From positions 7,932,447 through 7,996,446 of the forward strand of contig NC_083645.1 of NCBI RefSeq assembly GCF_963576545.1: a stretch of 64,000 bases of DNA. The letters are read 5' to 3'. The notes below the pieces were generated by a model that worked only from the letters and a program-made list of their open reading frames with translations, made no database searches and was not told the DNA's origin. Below, one piece after another: positions 11,985-24,699 of this stretch. This stretch comes from Limanda limanda. Lineage: Eukaryota > Chordata > Actinopteri > Pleuronectiformes > Pleuronectidae. The first letter of the stretch is position 1, and each line of letters begins with the position of its first letter. The position numbers and the translations under genes were made by a program.

Positions 11985-12152
11985 GAGGGTCGAGGGGAGA
12001 CTGGAGCCGATCCAAGCTGACACAGGGGAAAAGGACAAACAATCATTCACACTCACATTAACACTTAAGAGCAATTTAGTCTCCAACTAGCTTGAGCTGC
12101 ATTTCCTTTGACCAAAGACTTGGAGAAAACCTACAGACACTGAGAGAACATG
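11985..12152 (-). repeat. Diverged fish SINE-like repeat (same family as 62728-63265)
   Basis: Contains GGAGCCGATCCAAGCTGACA, AACAATCATTCACACTCACA and AGCAATTTAGTCTCC, the reverse complement of the fish family that reads '...CAATTTAG...GTGTGAATG...GTCCAGGGTGT...'. The region between the landmarks is shortened. Confidence 0.6.
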
Positions 12153-12378
12153 ATGAAAAGCTCAAACTATTTTGTTAAAGTCTTTGTTCATTATCTGATT
12201 TATTTCTTTCCCACCAGGGACACTGAAGTTGAGTAACGTTCTGTAGTAAAAAGGCATTAGATAGTTGCAGTCCCACATGGTAAATCCAATGAAAGCACAA
12301 ACAGGCAATAATCAGTATGATCAACCAAACATTAAAGAAACGTTGTGAGGAATCATCAAAGGGAATGGCAGCATACAC

Positions 12379-12473
12379 AGAGAGAGAGAGAGGGAGAGTC
12401 AGAGAGAGAGTCAGAGAGTCAGAGAGAGAGTCAGAGAGTCAGAGAGAGAGTCATTGAGACAAAGAGAGAGACA
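12379..12473. repeat. 20-bp minisatellite in a GA tract
   Basis: The unit AGAGAGAGAGTCAGAGAGTC is repeated perfectly at 12401-12420 and 12421-12440, with partial units on both sides. Confidence 0.9.
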
Positions 12474-12689
12474 ACAAAATACTACATCTATCATGGGCAG
12501 GGGGAGGTGGAGGTGTAACGCCCTTTTCATTGATGGTTTGCGCAGTTTACACTTTCACTGTCTAATGCTATAAAATCATATACTGATGATTATATGATAT
12601 ATAAGGTGTATCACCTTATTCATTCAATGTAGTTACTGATAACAGCAGAGTTCATACCACCACCAGGGCCCAACAGTTCCCTTATGAAA

Positions 12690-15600
12690 CCACATTTATG
12701 AGCTCACTGGATCTTGATTTTTATTTGGATCTGTACAAAATTGTCCACACAACATGCCAGATTTTTGGATCAGTACCAATATGTATGGGGTTCTTACCTG
12801 ACCCATACCTGACCATATAAAAACTCCTAATCTCCTTTTAGTAATATCAAAAATTATCCACATGTTCTTTCCAAAGTCATGGTCTTCTGTGCCACAGGAC
12901 ACTGTTTTGACAGACAGGATGTGATGCTGTGAGAAGATGGAAGATCCTTGCTTATCTCCCCTGACTCATCACTCTCAACACCAGCTGTGAGTGTCACTCA
13001 GTAGAGCGCATGTTTCCGCCAACGCCAAAACATTGTACACAGGATCATCTAGTTCTTATAGGAGACATATAAAAGAGAAAAAGGTAGAGGTCTGATAACC
13101 TGAATGATTTATTCTGTCAAAAAAACTAAAAAATAAAAATCCTGAATCCACCCCTTAATCTGCATCTGCACAAAAATGTAATGGGTTCATCTCAGGTGAG
13201 GTTTTTAGACCAACAAGACACGGGTGAAAAAAACTCCCAGTGCAGGAAATGAGTGACACACTGAAGAAATTGTGCAGTAAACATACAGTATCAGCTGCTG
13301 GACAATGACATGCACACACAGTCAAGTGCAGTCCTGCTCTTCTTGTTGCCTTCAACTGGAGATTGAAAGGAACAGAATTATAATCTCATCAAAATTGTGG
13401 GACAGCTTGAGTAACCTTATGTTTTACCTTTATTCTCTCTAATTTAATAGAAATTATCTGCATCAATTAACATGCATGTGATCATTGCTGAGCTGTGACC
13501 ATCAACTTGTTTAGTCCTTCACACGGTTACTTCTGCTATTTTTATTATATATGACATGAGTTAGTCCAGCATCTCATCAAGCAACACATAGACCTACATG
13601 TGCAACACCATGTCTAGTCTTAAAGTTTTGTGATGTTAACTCTTCTTATTTAAGAACTGGTTGCTATTTGAAAAGTATATTTTAAGATAAAAGCAGCAGT
13701 GGCCAGTGGCTGTACTACAGAGTCTTTAATCCCCAATGAGCAGGATCAGTGTGAACGCTTCAGGCCACTTTCTCAAACTGAAGTCTGCTGCGGATGATTG
13801 AAGGTGCTTCAATGTTAACAACTATAAATCCAACCAGGTGAAAGTAGCAGAGTTTTCATATACATGTAAATAAGCTGCACTTTACATAGATTATTGTTGC
13901 ATCTCCATTCAGTGTGAATATACAGCCCACGTGTTCCAGCTTGTTTTACCTAAATATATGTAGGATTTTCGAGGTATTATAATTTTACTCAAGTCTTTCT
14001 TGTTATTTCAGAGGAAAATGTTTCTACAAATCTTAAATGGCAAATGTTAAAAGGTTGTTTTTTTTTCAGGTTACATTTTCGTAATGAAAAAATTCCACCA
14101 ACATAAACAGATATTCAAATCATAAATATTGACACAGATTTGTCTAGCATGTATTGATCCTTTAACTTAAATAAACTGGAATGGCACTCAGTAGAGCACA
14201 TATCTCTTCCAAGGTCTGATACCCTCAATTCATTATTTGTATTAAAAATCTCTTCAAGAAAGTGTAACAAATATTCCTGGATCCACCCTTTAAACTCCAG
14301 CCTTACCAAAATTGTATGGGTTCTTCTCAAGGCTCTGGCCCCATGCCTCTACCAGGTTCGGTGGAAATCGGTTTAGTCGTTATTTGTTAATACTCCTTAA
14401 AAAATTGTCAGTCAGATGGTCATTCATGTGCAAATATGTAAAAACATCTTCATAGATTTCCACAAAAGTTATTCGAAGGTTGGGCTAAGGGACAAGAAAG
14501 AAGTGAATGATGATGTGGATCCAGACAAAGGGGCAGATACTAGAATTTTTCATTACTTTCTTTAACACCACTCTCAGGAACCTTTTTCCATTATCACTGA
14601 TATACCAGAGAATAAATGATGGACCTTGATGAAAAAAATCCTGTTTAGTGAATTCTATGAGTGTTTGCAGTTTGGTGAGGATCCAAATAAAATCTTGAGA
14701 TACAGAAGCTTTGATTTCATGGTATGCTTTGTTTTGGTGGCCTCAGGCAGGACTAAAGAGCTAAGTATGCACTTTACTGAGATACATATTTCTTGTTACT
14801 ATAACGCCGTAATGTTCTCTATTTTTGAAATATGTTTTCACTACTAGAAGAATTTACGTTGGACTTTACTGCAGGTCCATGCGTTTCACAGGTTCTTGGC
14901 TTGCTATAAGAAGCATAGGTTGGAATCTGGAGGACGTTTTCCAGTAAAAGCTCTGATCCTCTTACTCATCTTATCATTGCACACTAACAACTTGCAAGAA
15001 AACAACCTCAATAACAGCACACTTAATACTAATCTACTCTGCAACCTTGAACATATGAAACACTTAGTTTGAATCAGTGCTTCTTCATGTTTCATTCCAT
15101 CAAGAGGGACATTATGGAACTCCCTCCAGCTCTAATCATATGATCCCACAGCACAGAGACTGGGGAGTAGGCGCTTGACAGCCTCTAGGACTGAGTTCAG
15201 GTCTCACTGGGGGGTCCCGTCATATTTCTGCCTGCATTAAGTAGCTCAGACAGAAATGGACTATATGCATATACACACACACACACCCACACACACACCT
15301 ACTGGGGGCATTGCTCAGGTCCGCTGTGGACTGCCACTGACGGCTGTTTGTCTGTCACACAGTTTGCCCTGAGCCTGGCAGTCACACCCCAGGGAGGAAT
15401 TGTAGCTCATGGTCAGTTCAGGCTGCTGAGCTGGAGCCTCCAGTGATGCCTGCTCTCGCTGTGACTTGGCCCTGCCAGTCTGTGAAGTCAGAGCTGTGAG
15501 GTGAGAGCTGCACTGTCCCAGTATAAGCCTGCATACGCTTCGGTTCTATCAACCTTTCATCCCACCAACAGGGAGGTTAGGTTTTATTTATTTCTTTGTA

Positions 15601-17395
15601 TAGTTGTGGTATGGGTAAGGTCAGGAAAGAATCCAATACATTTTGGTCCAGATCCGGATCAGAGGGTGGATCCAGGATTTCTTTTTTATCTCTTTCTTTA
15701 GTTTGGAGAATTTTTTTACATTTGCACTGATTTCCCAAAGAATAATTAATGACCGTGATCAAAATATCCAGTTGTGATCAAATCACCAGTTGTAGTGAAT
15801 TTAAACGTGATGATGGGACTTGACACTCTACTGAGTGTCTTTCTAATATTCTTTTGTATATCCTGAATGAAATACAAACAAACTAATTTAAAAAAACGAA
15901 TAAATTAAAACTTTAAAGTTAGTTATCCCACCCAAGAAGGTTATGTTTCCGCATGTGTCTGTTGATTTGTTATATTTTTCAGCAGAACTAAACAAAAAGG
16001 TAATTTTTTATTAAAAAAAGAAATTAACTCATTTGCACTCAACTTGGTGGATGGATGGGACATAGGCCATGGAAGAATCATATACATTTTGGATCTGGTT
16101 AAAGATCCAGAGATAACGCATAGATCTTGATGTTTTACACGAGACAAATTTACATTGTTGAGTTCCATCCTTTTCCCTTTTATCTCTCTGTTCAAACAGT
16201 GTCACAGATGTGCAGGACTGTTTGTCCTTGGCGGAGGCAAGCACTCTGTTCAGTGCGATTCTAATTAACCAGGTTTTCAGCAGAATCCTGAATTGTCCTA
16301 CTGCACTTACAGCATTAGTCTTCAGCTTATGTTCCAATTTGTTCCAGGTATGTGGAGCACAAAATGTAAAATCTGCCTCTGTCAGTGTTACCTCAGGGAA
16401 GCTGGAACAACAACATGAAGCGGTGCAGTAAATAAGACACTTAAATACAAACGTGAGAGGAGCCGCTTTATGAATAAACAGATACCAATTAATTATTAAT
16501 TTTATACATAAAACACGTACAGTGCAGTGGCTTTAGAGGAAAGGCTACGGTTCACACTCCACAGAGATCCATTTTCTTGCAGAGTTTGCAGAAAGTTGTG
16601 CATTGTATGCAAACAGCGCCAATAGGCTGCGGCTGTTAAACAAATCAGGAAAGACCCCACTGACCCTCATACCTGAATTTAACTCCAGATCTATGAAAGA
16701 TGGATTAAGCAATTTATTCTTAATTTCTTTTAACTCCCAACTATCTGAAGAATCCTGCTGTTATTGCTTCAGGTCCTAACTATATTTTATTCCCTGAGCC
16801 CACCTATTGAGTATGTGGGCTCCACAGGCAAAAAGGGGCTCCCATGACACAATGAGTCCCAGTAAAACCCAGGCTGCTTTCCAGGACCTCTCTGCGCTCT
16901 CCATGTTATGCTAAATCCACGCTAATCGGGTTTGATTAATCTGACATGGTGCCACGAGCCTGCCAGCAGCGCAGCCTCGAAATCTGACTGCTCCGCGAGA
17001 GGAGAAAGGGTGAAAATAAGATGCACTATTAGAAACCAGGGAACAAAAATAAAGGTAGCTCGCTGCATGAGCAGATCCTCACATATTCTGTGCCTATTCC
17101 TTTTATATACAGCTTTTAATGAGGATGATGGACCAGCCAAGGTGCAAGCAGTTTACAAATAATTAAACAAGGAGATTATGTTTTCATCTGCGTTTGTCTG
17201 TTCCACAGTCATCAGGATTACGCGAGAACTACTTCACGCATTACCACAAAACTTGGTGAAGGATACGATACGGTTCAGGGAAGATCTACGTTTTGGTGGG
17301 GATATGGATCAAGGGGAGTTTTTATTTTTTACTTTCGTTTACATTGCGAGATTTTCACGTTTTCACCATTTTCTCTGAGTGCTTTTTTAGTTTGT
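12690..17395. repeat. Cluster of degenerate family C repeats
   Basis: At least six pieces share recurring phrases: 'CACTCAGTAGAGC(A/G)CAT' (12990s, 14174), its inverse 'CTCTACTGAGTG' (15820s), 'CAAAATTGTATGGGTTCTT'-like, 'GGATCCA(C/G)' and 'GGTTATGTTT(C/T)C(A/G)' heads (15938, 17175). Approximate pieces are 12690-13000, 13010-13215, 14150-14480, 14540-14780, 15570-15850, 15930-16265 and 17165-17395. Orientations are mixed. Known: an abundant fish repeat has the same head and CTCTGAGTGC-type ends. A (CA)n tract at 15270-15299 sits between pieces. Confidence 0.55.
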
Positions 17396-17934
17396 TATAA
17401 AACTACTGAATATATTTATATCAATCCACTCTAACCTGAAATGAAGCACCAACACCTGGGTTGGCAAGATTAACCTTGTAAACATAATAAATGTTCAAGA
17501 AACGTATAAATCTTCTGTATCAAACCTTTATAATGTATCTCAGTAGTGCGTTATTTGATTGTTCTTATCAGTGCTGTGTTTTAATCATGGGTGGGTTGTA
17601 CAGTCATTTGGATGATATGTATAATGCACATGAATTATCCATAGAAATTTGTAATTATATAAATAGGTCATTTTGTTTTATTTCAGGTTATACAGCTAAT
17701 TCTGGCTCATTTACAGAATTATGTCTGTCAGTTAATGAGCACTGTCCAAGAAAAATAAAAAAAACAGGTGAATTGAAAGGAAATATATTATTTTGCCTAT
17801 ATGAATTATGCCGAGTATCTCTGACTGCAGCCACTGAATACTGCAACTCCTGTCACAGGTGAGGCTCACACTCTCAAATAGAATTCAGGAGGGATGTCTA
17901 CAGTGCATCAATTATCAAGGTCCTATCTATACAG

Positions 17935-17940
<6 letters not shown>

Positions 17941-17990
<50 letters not shown>

Positions 17991-17999
17991 CACACACAC
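17941..17999. repeat. (CA)n microsatellite
   Basis: A CA tract with one CACGCACA interruption at about 17981-17986. Confidence 0.95.
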
Positions 18000-18591
18000 T
18001 CCTCATTAATGTCACTAACATTTTTTGTGAATAGAGATTCAAATGTAAATTTATCATCACGTAACTGGCTAGAGATTTCAGTTGTGCAAGGACAGCAGTC
18101 AAAGTCAGAGACGCAGTATCGTAATATAAAGTCAGGCATGACTTCATTTACATATTCATCCCGTTCAGTGTGCATCTTGACAGAAGCCCTGTATCCCTGT
18201 GTGTAACTGCAGGGTTTGAAGTAATACTGTGGGGCAGGCATACGAAATATCACTCCAGCACCATTGTGCTGAAGTGATAACCTGAAGCTGTGTTACATCC
18301 CAATTTAAAAGCCTTTTTTGTAATCCTGCTCTTGTCAGTAAAACACTGTGGCACATAAAGAGCTGGGTAACTGGCATTCACAGCTACAGAAACACACTTG
18401 TTTGGGATAAACAGGAGATTTAGCTCAGATTTATTCCTCCGCTGTCTTTCTCTGTCACATGATCTTAAATGGTTGCAAGAATGTTCTTCTTCAGTACAAC
18501 TTTGTTTAAAACAAGGAATCTGAGCTTAATTTGCCTCAGTTTATCAACCTCAGCATTGAAAAATATAATAGTGTTGTGTTGTGTTTCGATA

Positions 18592-18705
18592 ATTGTCCAT
18601 CCATTATAGATATTATCCTTTTCTATGGGCTAGGGGGGGAGCTGGAGCAAATCCCAGCGGCTACTACTACTAACCACTGTATCACCGTGCCACATATTAA
18701 ACCTC
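18592..18705 (-). repeat. Fish SINE-like repeat fragment
   Basis: GTCCATCCATTATAGATATT, GGGAGCTGGAGCAAATCCCA and CCACTGTATCACCGTGCCAC are the 3' and 5' landmarks of the family also seen at 11985 and 62728, here with the centre deleted. Confidence 0.55.
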
Positions 18706-18709
18706 TTTT

Positions 18710-21700
18710 TAAAGGCAGATAACCGTCTAAAAATTTGAGTGATTCTTAGCTACAGAGAAAAAAGTTTGCTTTTCTGCTTACCAAGTCATGTTTGTCATAA
18801 AAAAAAATGACAGAAACTGAGAAGCTCTTTTAACTCAGGGGCCTGCCAGTGTTCCATCTTGCACGATACAAGGACAAAAAACTGTGTTGCACATTGTTTC
18901 CAAGATGTAAAAATACAAAAGTCAACAAACGTTTATGGTAATTTACACACCAGTTAAGTATGCATCATAAAAAGTGCAGCATCAATGTATAGACTGCCAA
19001 AATACAGAAGAAACCGTGGTGTAATGTTTCCATAACTGCCGATTAGAGCCAGAGCATTAAAAACCTACGTCTACGGCATTTGTCATTTGACCTGGGAGTG
19101 AATGCCAATTTTATTTATTCCCATTGCAGACAGAAGTCCAGTGGAAAACGGGCTTATTTATGTTTGCCATAACTTTGACGTACTATTTTCTTCTCCCAGT
19201 TGGAAATCTTCTAAAATGCATATCTCTCTCCAACAAAAAAAAAAAATTAGACTGAGTCAAGGTTGGTCACGGCACAGTCGGGGAGAGTCCAGTGGAGTTT
19301 AATATAATCAAACTCCTTTTCTTTCTTTTTTTGACGAACTGATCAGTTTTATTGTCAGATAGTAGTTTTAGATAAACGTAGCCACCACTGTAGTTAGTTA
19401 AAAGACTTCAAAGAGGCGCTTTGAAATGAGGCCATGGAAATGCCAGAGCACTGGTGGAGCGTGCGTCTGTCCTTTAATGTCGGCTCTTGGCTTCCTGGCT
19501 GCGTGTTAATGATGAACAGATAAAATATTCAACTGAGTGGCATTACTCTGCATCTGTCTGCCCGTGATCACTCCTCAGCGCTGTGTGCACCCAGACACGT
19601 GTGTGTGAGCGTCTCTCTGCTCACCGTCATTGCACCACAGAGCATAAATGTAAAAATGATTGTCCTCCTTTTCCCTCCAAGTTAAAGGGCTGGGGATATG
19701 TGGTTAGAGCGTGTCTGAGTACGAGGCGGCAGGCAGTTATTCTTATCTCGGAGAGGGGAGAGATGGGTTGTGTAATTATTTTCACTGGCTTTGATCCAGA
19801 GCAGCCTCCTCTACACACCTGTTGGCCTCTAGCTCCGTCTGACGCCCGATGATTAGACCCACAACCACGAGCGCAGGACACATGGGGGCTGTGCACACAC
19901 AGACATGCACTACAAGCATTCAAATACTCATCGATTACCCAAAATACCCCCCAAAAAATCTTCTCGTGGATAAGAAAACATATTTATTTGACTCCAATTT
20001 AACTTCCTGTGGGGGGCAAAGCAGTGAAAGTGCAGCGCTGGTTAAAAGAGAGTCACACAGACGAAGTGACAGCGGTCGTCAGTCAGACTGCAGCTCTGGG
20101 TCCTAGATTTAATTTCTCTGTTCCTCCCTTCAGTGTCACACTGAGAGCCTCAAAGCAGCTGTGTCCCTGCTGCCATTCAAACTGTGCAGACTTTCAAATG
20201 ACATTGACAGTCAAAGTCTCTCCTGCCGCGCAAATGACAGCAACAGCTATTGATTGTGCTTTCTATAAAAGGAAACGTATTTCGTTCAGATTTTATTCAA
20301 TTCGTATTCGTTATTTTTTCCTTTTATTATTTTAGGTCCGACACAAAGAGACTCAAAAAGAAAAGAAAAAGACCCAAAGGGAAACGGTCAATAGGAGACA
20401 TTGCTTTAGAGATGTGGAAAAAAGTAATAATTTGGAGGGAAAAGTAATTTTCTGACACGCCTTGTCTTGTCCTTTCATTTCAGTACATTCCCAAGGCTGC
20501 CTATTATTTTTCAAAGAACAGAGAAGCTTTCTGCCAGGATGAACCAAAGAAATACAAAGAATAGCTGGCCAGGACCAATATCCGCAATCAGCCGCACAAT
20601 ATTCTTGTTTTCAGCAGCCAAGAACACAAGGTGATGAAATCCAACAATGTGTTGACATTCAACTGTGATTTGTTCTCACCTACAGCAAAACAGCAACAGA
20701 AATACACAGTGTACCTCTCTGTATCTACAGTTTCTTCTCATGTACCTGTAAATGTGTCAAATTATTAAGCACCTTGATAATTTCTGTTAATTTTATATTT
20801 GTTATTTAGATCTGTTTAGGACTTTTGCTGATATTTCATTTTCTAGTGAAACATTTGTTCATGAAGGAAACTTCCCTCTACAAATAAATATAAGTTAAAT
20901 AAACAAAATATAATTACTACAATATTGATCAAATTCAATATATCATTAGATTAAATAACTTCAAAATGGCCACTTGTGGATGTTGTTAACAATGACTATT
21001 TCTTTATTTAATTGAATGACTTTTGTCTTTCAATTAAAAGCTGCAGTGATTAATTGATCAATTACCACTTGGGGTAGCAGAACAATCTAAAAACCCACCA
21101 GTTTGTGAGCTGCCATTTCAGCGCTGCTCTTTCCAAACCTCAAGTTAGGCATCCATCGCCATCTTGATTTTTTGAAACGAGGTAACCATATTTGGAGGAG
21201 CCATATTTGCACCCATTAGATGTACTCGCTGTCAATCACAAGGTGTCCACACCCTAATGCATATGGTGCTTTATCGTCTATCTTAATCTACACGTGACCA
21301 TAATTCACATAAACATCATAAGTCATGCTCTATTGAAGACTTGAAACAAAAGAGCTCCTCAGGTAAATGTTTAGTGACGTTATAAATCCAGAGAGAGGTC
21401 GTGGCATCTTCAAAAAGAATTCTATCGAATACTTATTTTTTATAGTGTCGTTATAGTGAACCTTTTAGCTAAGGATTGACTATTAACACATCCGGCAACT
21501 AAGAGCAACATTAGCATCATTTGGCCTCTGTCAACCTGCCCAGTACAATATTACTATGTAGATTATCTCCTTTCTAAAATACCCTTGAGATATTAAGGTT
21601 ATTAGTTGCTAGATATTTGACTACTTGATAGTTACTACTGTTATGGGTTTATTGGGTATTTGAGAGCTGTGATATAAACTCCTAGCTGCTGCTTAAAACC

Positions 21701-21833
21701 AAGGCTGATCAGAGAAAGAAGAGGATATTTGCAGTGATCTATAAAAAGAAGCTAGAGAGCTCTGTAGAGCTGAGGGAACTATAAAATTTGGTTGTTAATT
21801 CTCCGTGGGTTCCTAGCACAAGTGATACCTTTC
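18710..21833. other. Intronic sequence, nothing recognised
   Basis: Mostly unique, AT-rich toward 20750-21000. No exon with splice support and no clear repeat family. Confidence 0.4.
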
Positions 21834-22277
21834 ACATACATCAGGGGCGGCTCCTGGCATAGGCGAAGTAGGCGGTTGCCCAGGGCGCAAAATGCCGAGA
21901 GGGCGGCACAAGGGACTGATTTATCATGACGTGACACATGCAATATAAACCAATACATTCACATCACAACATCATCTTCTAAACCCGGGGACGCACCGGA
22001 GATAGAAGCGCAGCGAAGCGCCACGAAAGCTGTCCGCTTCCTTTCCGCGCCCATGTTAAATATTTGGGCTGTTCGCACCGGCAGCGTCGTGCCGGGAAGC
22101 TGCGGGAAAACACACTGAAAATTGATATATTTCATACGATATAAGTGATATATTATATACATGATTAAATATACATCCCATACTTTGATTTCTCCGCTGT
22201 TCTCCTGGAGTTTCATTTCCCTGTTTATTGCCGCCACATGATAAAAATGTCCCCATCTTCAATTATGTACTTAATCC

Positions 22278-23736
22278 CAGTGTTGGGAGTGTAACGCGTT
22301 ACTGTAATTCCACTACTTTTAGCGGTAACGAGCATGTAACGAAGTATTTTTTTAAATCAAGTAACGCAGTTACAATTACTGAAATTTAAATGAGTTCGTT
22401 ACTCGCGTTACTCTCTTTTGTGAAAAATGAACACTTGCAGACAAGAAGACAAGGTTGGACGTCAGACTATGTAACGGCCCCCCGCTTCTCCACACAAACG
22501 CTGAGTCTCTTCAACTGATGTACACGGTTCTTTATTCTTGCATCTGGCTTGCCGTAGTAGCACCGTAAAACTGTAATAACAGTTACAAGTTACAAAAGCT
22601 TTTAATCATTAAAACCAAACACTAACGTTTAAAATACAACGAACAAACAAATCGCCACGTGAGACACATCTGACTGTTAACATGACATAGCGACTCCCTT
22701 CCGCTCTACCCGCAGCAAAGTAAATGGGACCAGCTTCCTTACCTCGTTCCGCTTTGCGAGGGGTGTTAAGTTATCGTGGTTTGGATGGTTCTTAGGTCCG
22801 AGAAGTGCCGCACAGCTGGCGTCCGGTCTGGTTTCCGCTCCTTTGCCGCGCCGGGCTGTACGGCCGGTATTTTATTGCAGTGGGGCGGAACGGAACGAGG
22901 GATCTGGTGTGTCGAAGAAAACTGTCCGCTCCTTTGCTGCAGGTATTAATGCGAGGGGAGTCGCTACGTGTAAAGACAATAACAATAACAAAACTGAAAA
23001 TACCCCAAGACCTAGCTGAACGTAACAACAAAATAAACCGAACCCAAAATAGCAGAATAAACAGTATGCAGAAAGTGGCAGGTGTAGCAGCCAGTTACAG
23101 ACTATATTTTCACGGACCGGCCGTTAAGGTTCGGCTACGGAGCCTCACCACGGAGTCCCTCTGGTACGGCCACTGGTGACATCGGTATATTTTTTATTTA
23201 TTTAACTTAATTAACGAATTGTTAATATGCGGCCTCAAATGAATTATTGCGTGGTAAGTTACCAGATACACAGAGACGAACGGATACCAAAGCTCCATTA
23301 CCCACACGATGCGCTTCTGTGCGCTTTGGAGAGGTTGTTTTGTTATTTAAAATAAACATTAATTCGTGAATTAAAAATAATTCCATCGATGTCACTACAG
23401 ATATGATGTCGGAAATGGCAACAGAGTTGTTAGTGCTGTTGTGGCAATCTCAGGGTATTCTGCCGTGACTTTAATCCAGGACACCGGTAGAGTTGTTTTC
23501 TCAAACATACTTTTAAGGCCGCCGTCATTTGCGATCTCCAGCAGCTGATCTTCTTCTTAAACAGACATGCTGGATTCACCTGGTTTGTTGACAAATAAAA
23601 GTAACTTAAAAGTAACTTTCCCTAGTAACTAATTACTTTTGATATACAGTAACTGGTGGGATAATTCAATTACTTTTAAAAGAAGTGACTAGTAACTGTA
23701 ACTAATTACTAATTTTCAGTAACTTGCCAAACACTG
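22278..23736. mobile_element. Non-autonomous hAT element (inner, nested)
   Basis: Seen: ends CAGTGTTGGGAGT and, reverse-complemented, CAGTGTTTGGCAAGT. Flanking 8-mers CTTAATCC (22270-22277) and CTTTATCC (23737-23744) agree at seven of eight positions. Both subterminal zones are packed with GTAACG/GTTAC (left) and AGTAACT (right) motifs, the classic binding-site clusters of a widespread fish hAT group. The interior, including an unrelated 124-codon frame at 22805-23179, shows no transposase motif. Confidence 0.9.
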
Positions 23737-23811
23737 CTTTATCCACACATTTGTCAGTTGTGTCCAAACAGACAGAAACACACAAGCACATACTCTCTTG
23801 TGTGTGTGTGT

Positions 23812-23830
23812 GGGGGGGGGGGGGGGGGGG
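23812..23830. repeat. G19 homopolymer
   Basis: A GT tract leads into 19 consecutive G inside the right part of the outer hAT element; length may be unreliable. Confidence 0.9.
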
Positions 23831-23859
23831 TCAAAAAAGTCAAAAAAAAGAGTCAAAAA

Positions 23860-23955
23860 AGGATTAAATTATCAGGTGCACGATTCAGAATGCGCAGCAA
23901 AGTAGGGGAGGAGAAGAAAGAACAATATAGAGGTAGAATCACCCCGATTGCAGAC
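23860..23955 (+). pseudogene. Possible remnant of a hAT transposase N-terminus
   Basis: Within the right part of the outer hAT element, a frame contains K-R-I-K-L-S-G-A-R-F-R followed by a lysine/glutamate-rich stretch. This resembles the K-L-S-G-A-x-x-R-K-R linker that precedes the zinc-finger of hAT transposases of fish. It is very short and has no catalytic part, so the call rests on weak similarity from memory. Confidence 0.3.
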
Positions 23956-24494
23956 ATCATTAATGTTTATTTTTGTCGACATGACATGATATGCTGTCAG
24001 TACAGCTGATTTCAGACTTTTTATATTTTTATAATTTTTTATAGCTTAGAATTTTGTCTGCCTGTGTGTGCATCTGTATACAGTTCAAAAGTTATTGGGG
24101 ATGCATGACAATTTGCGTGTGTATGTTGGGGGGGTCGCCATTCTGAAATCCCGCCTAGGGCGCCAACATTGCCAGGGCTGGCCCTGACATACATCATTCC
24201 ATCCCCCTTTTCTAGCTGTCATTTTATAACCAGCCTGCTTTTCTTTCCCCTCTGCAGCCAGGCTACCAACCGTGTTTTCTCCTGAGTCTGTGAATAACTC
24301 GCACAGGCGCTCTTCTAATTATTTAGCCTCTTAATCTCATGAGGACATCAGCACTCATACTGGGATGTTGTAAGGAGATCTAGTCCCTGCTGCTCCCCTG
24401 GGCCTTGTCTACAGCTTACTCTGAGAAGTCGTGGTTAAACTCAACACCTCTCCTGGGGGTTTATCAGGGTCTGGACAGTTCACAGTGTGTGCGT

Positions 24495-24645
24495 GTCTGT
24501 GTGTGTGTGTGTGTGTGTTTGTGTGTGAGTGTGTGTGTGTGTGTATGTGTGTGTACCCGTATTTGCGACCTCTTTAGGACCTTTTCCAGCATAAACATTG
24601 TCAGAACCAGCAGAACTCACACAAATGTCAGACTAAGTTGCTGTA

Positions 24646-24692
<47 letters not shown>
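24495..24692. repeat. GT microsatellites flanking a fish interspersed-repeat fragment
   Basis: GT tracts at about 24497-24553 and 24654-24692 enclose TTTGCGACCTCTTTAGGACC...GTCAGAACCAGCAGAACTCA. This resembles the family at 57450-58240, which also starts at a GT tract. Confidence 0.7.
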
Positions 24693-24695
<3 letters not shown>

Positions 24696-24699
24696 CTTC

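Larger units (their letters stand above)
21842..24186. mobile_element. Non-autonomous hAT element (outer), perfect 8-bp target duplication
   Basis: Seen: the left end CAGGGGCGGCTCCTGGCATA and the reverse complement of the right end CAGGGCCAGCCCTGGCAATG form an imperfect terminal inverted repeat. The flanks are identical 8-mers, ACATACAT at 21834-21841 and at 24187-24194. An 8-bp duplication and CAG...CTG ends are diagnostic of hAT. The total is 2,345 bp, of which 1,459 plus an 8-bp duplication belong to a second element inserted inside; the original was therefore about 0.88 kb. No intact transposase remains. Confidence 0.9.

Noticed and set aside
22805..23179. 124-codon frame within the inner hAT element as a transposase
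   Set aside because: No DDE/hATC or zinc-finger motif; likely chance.
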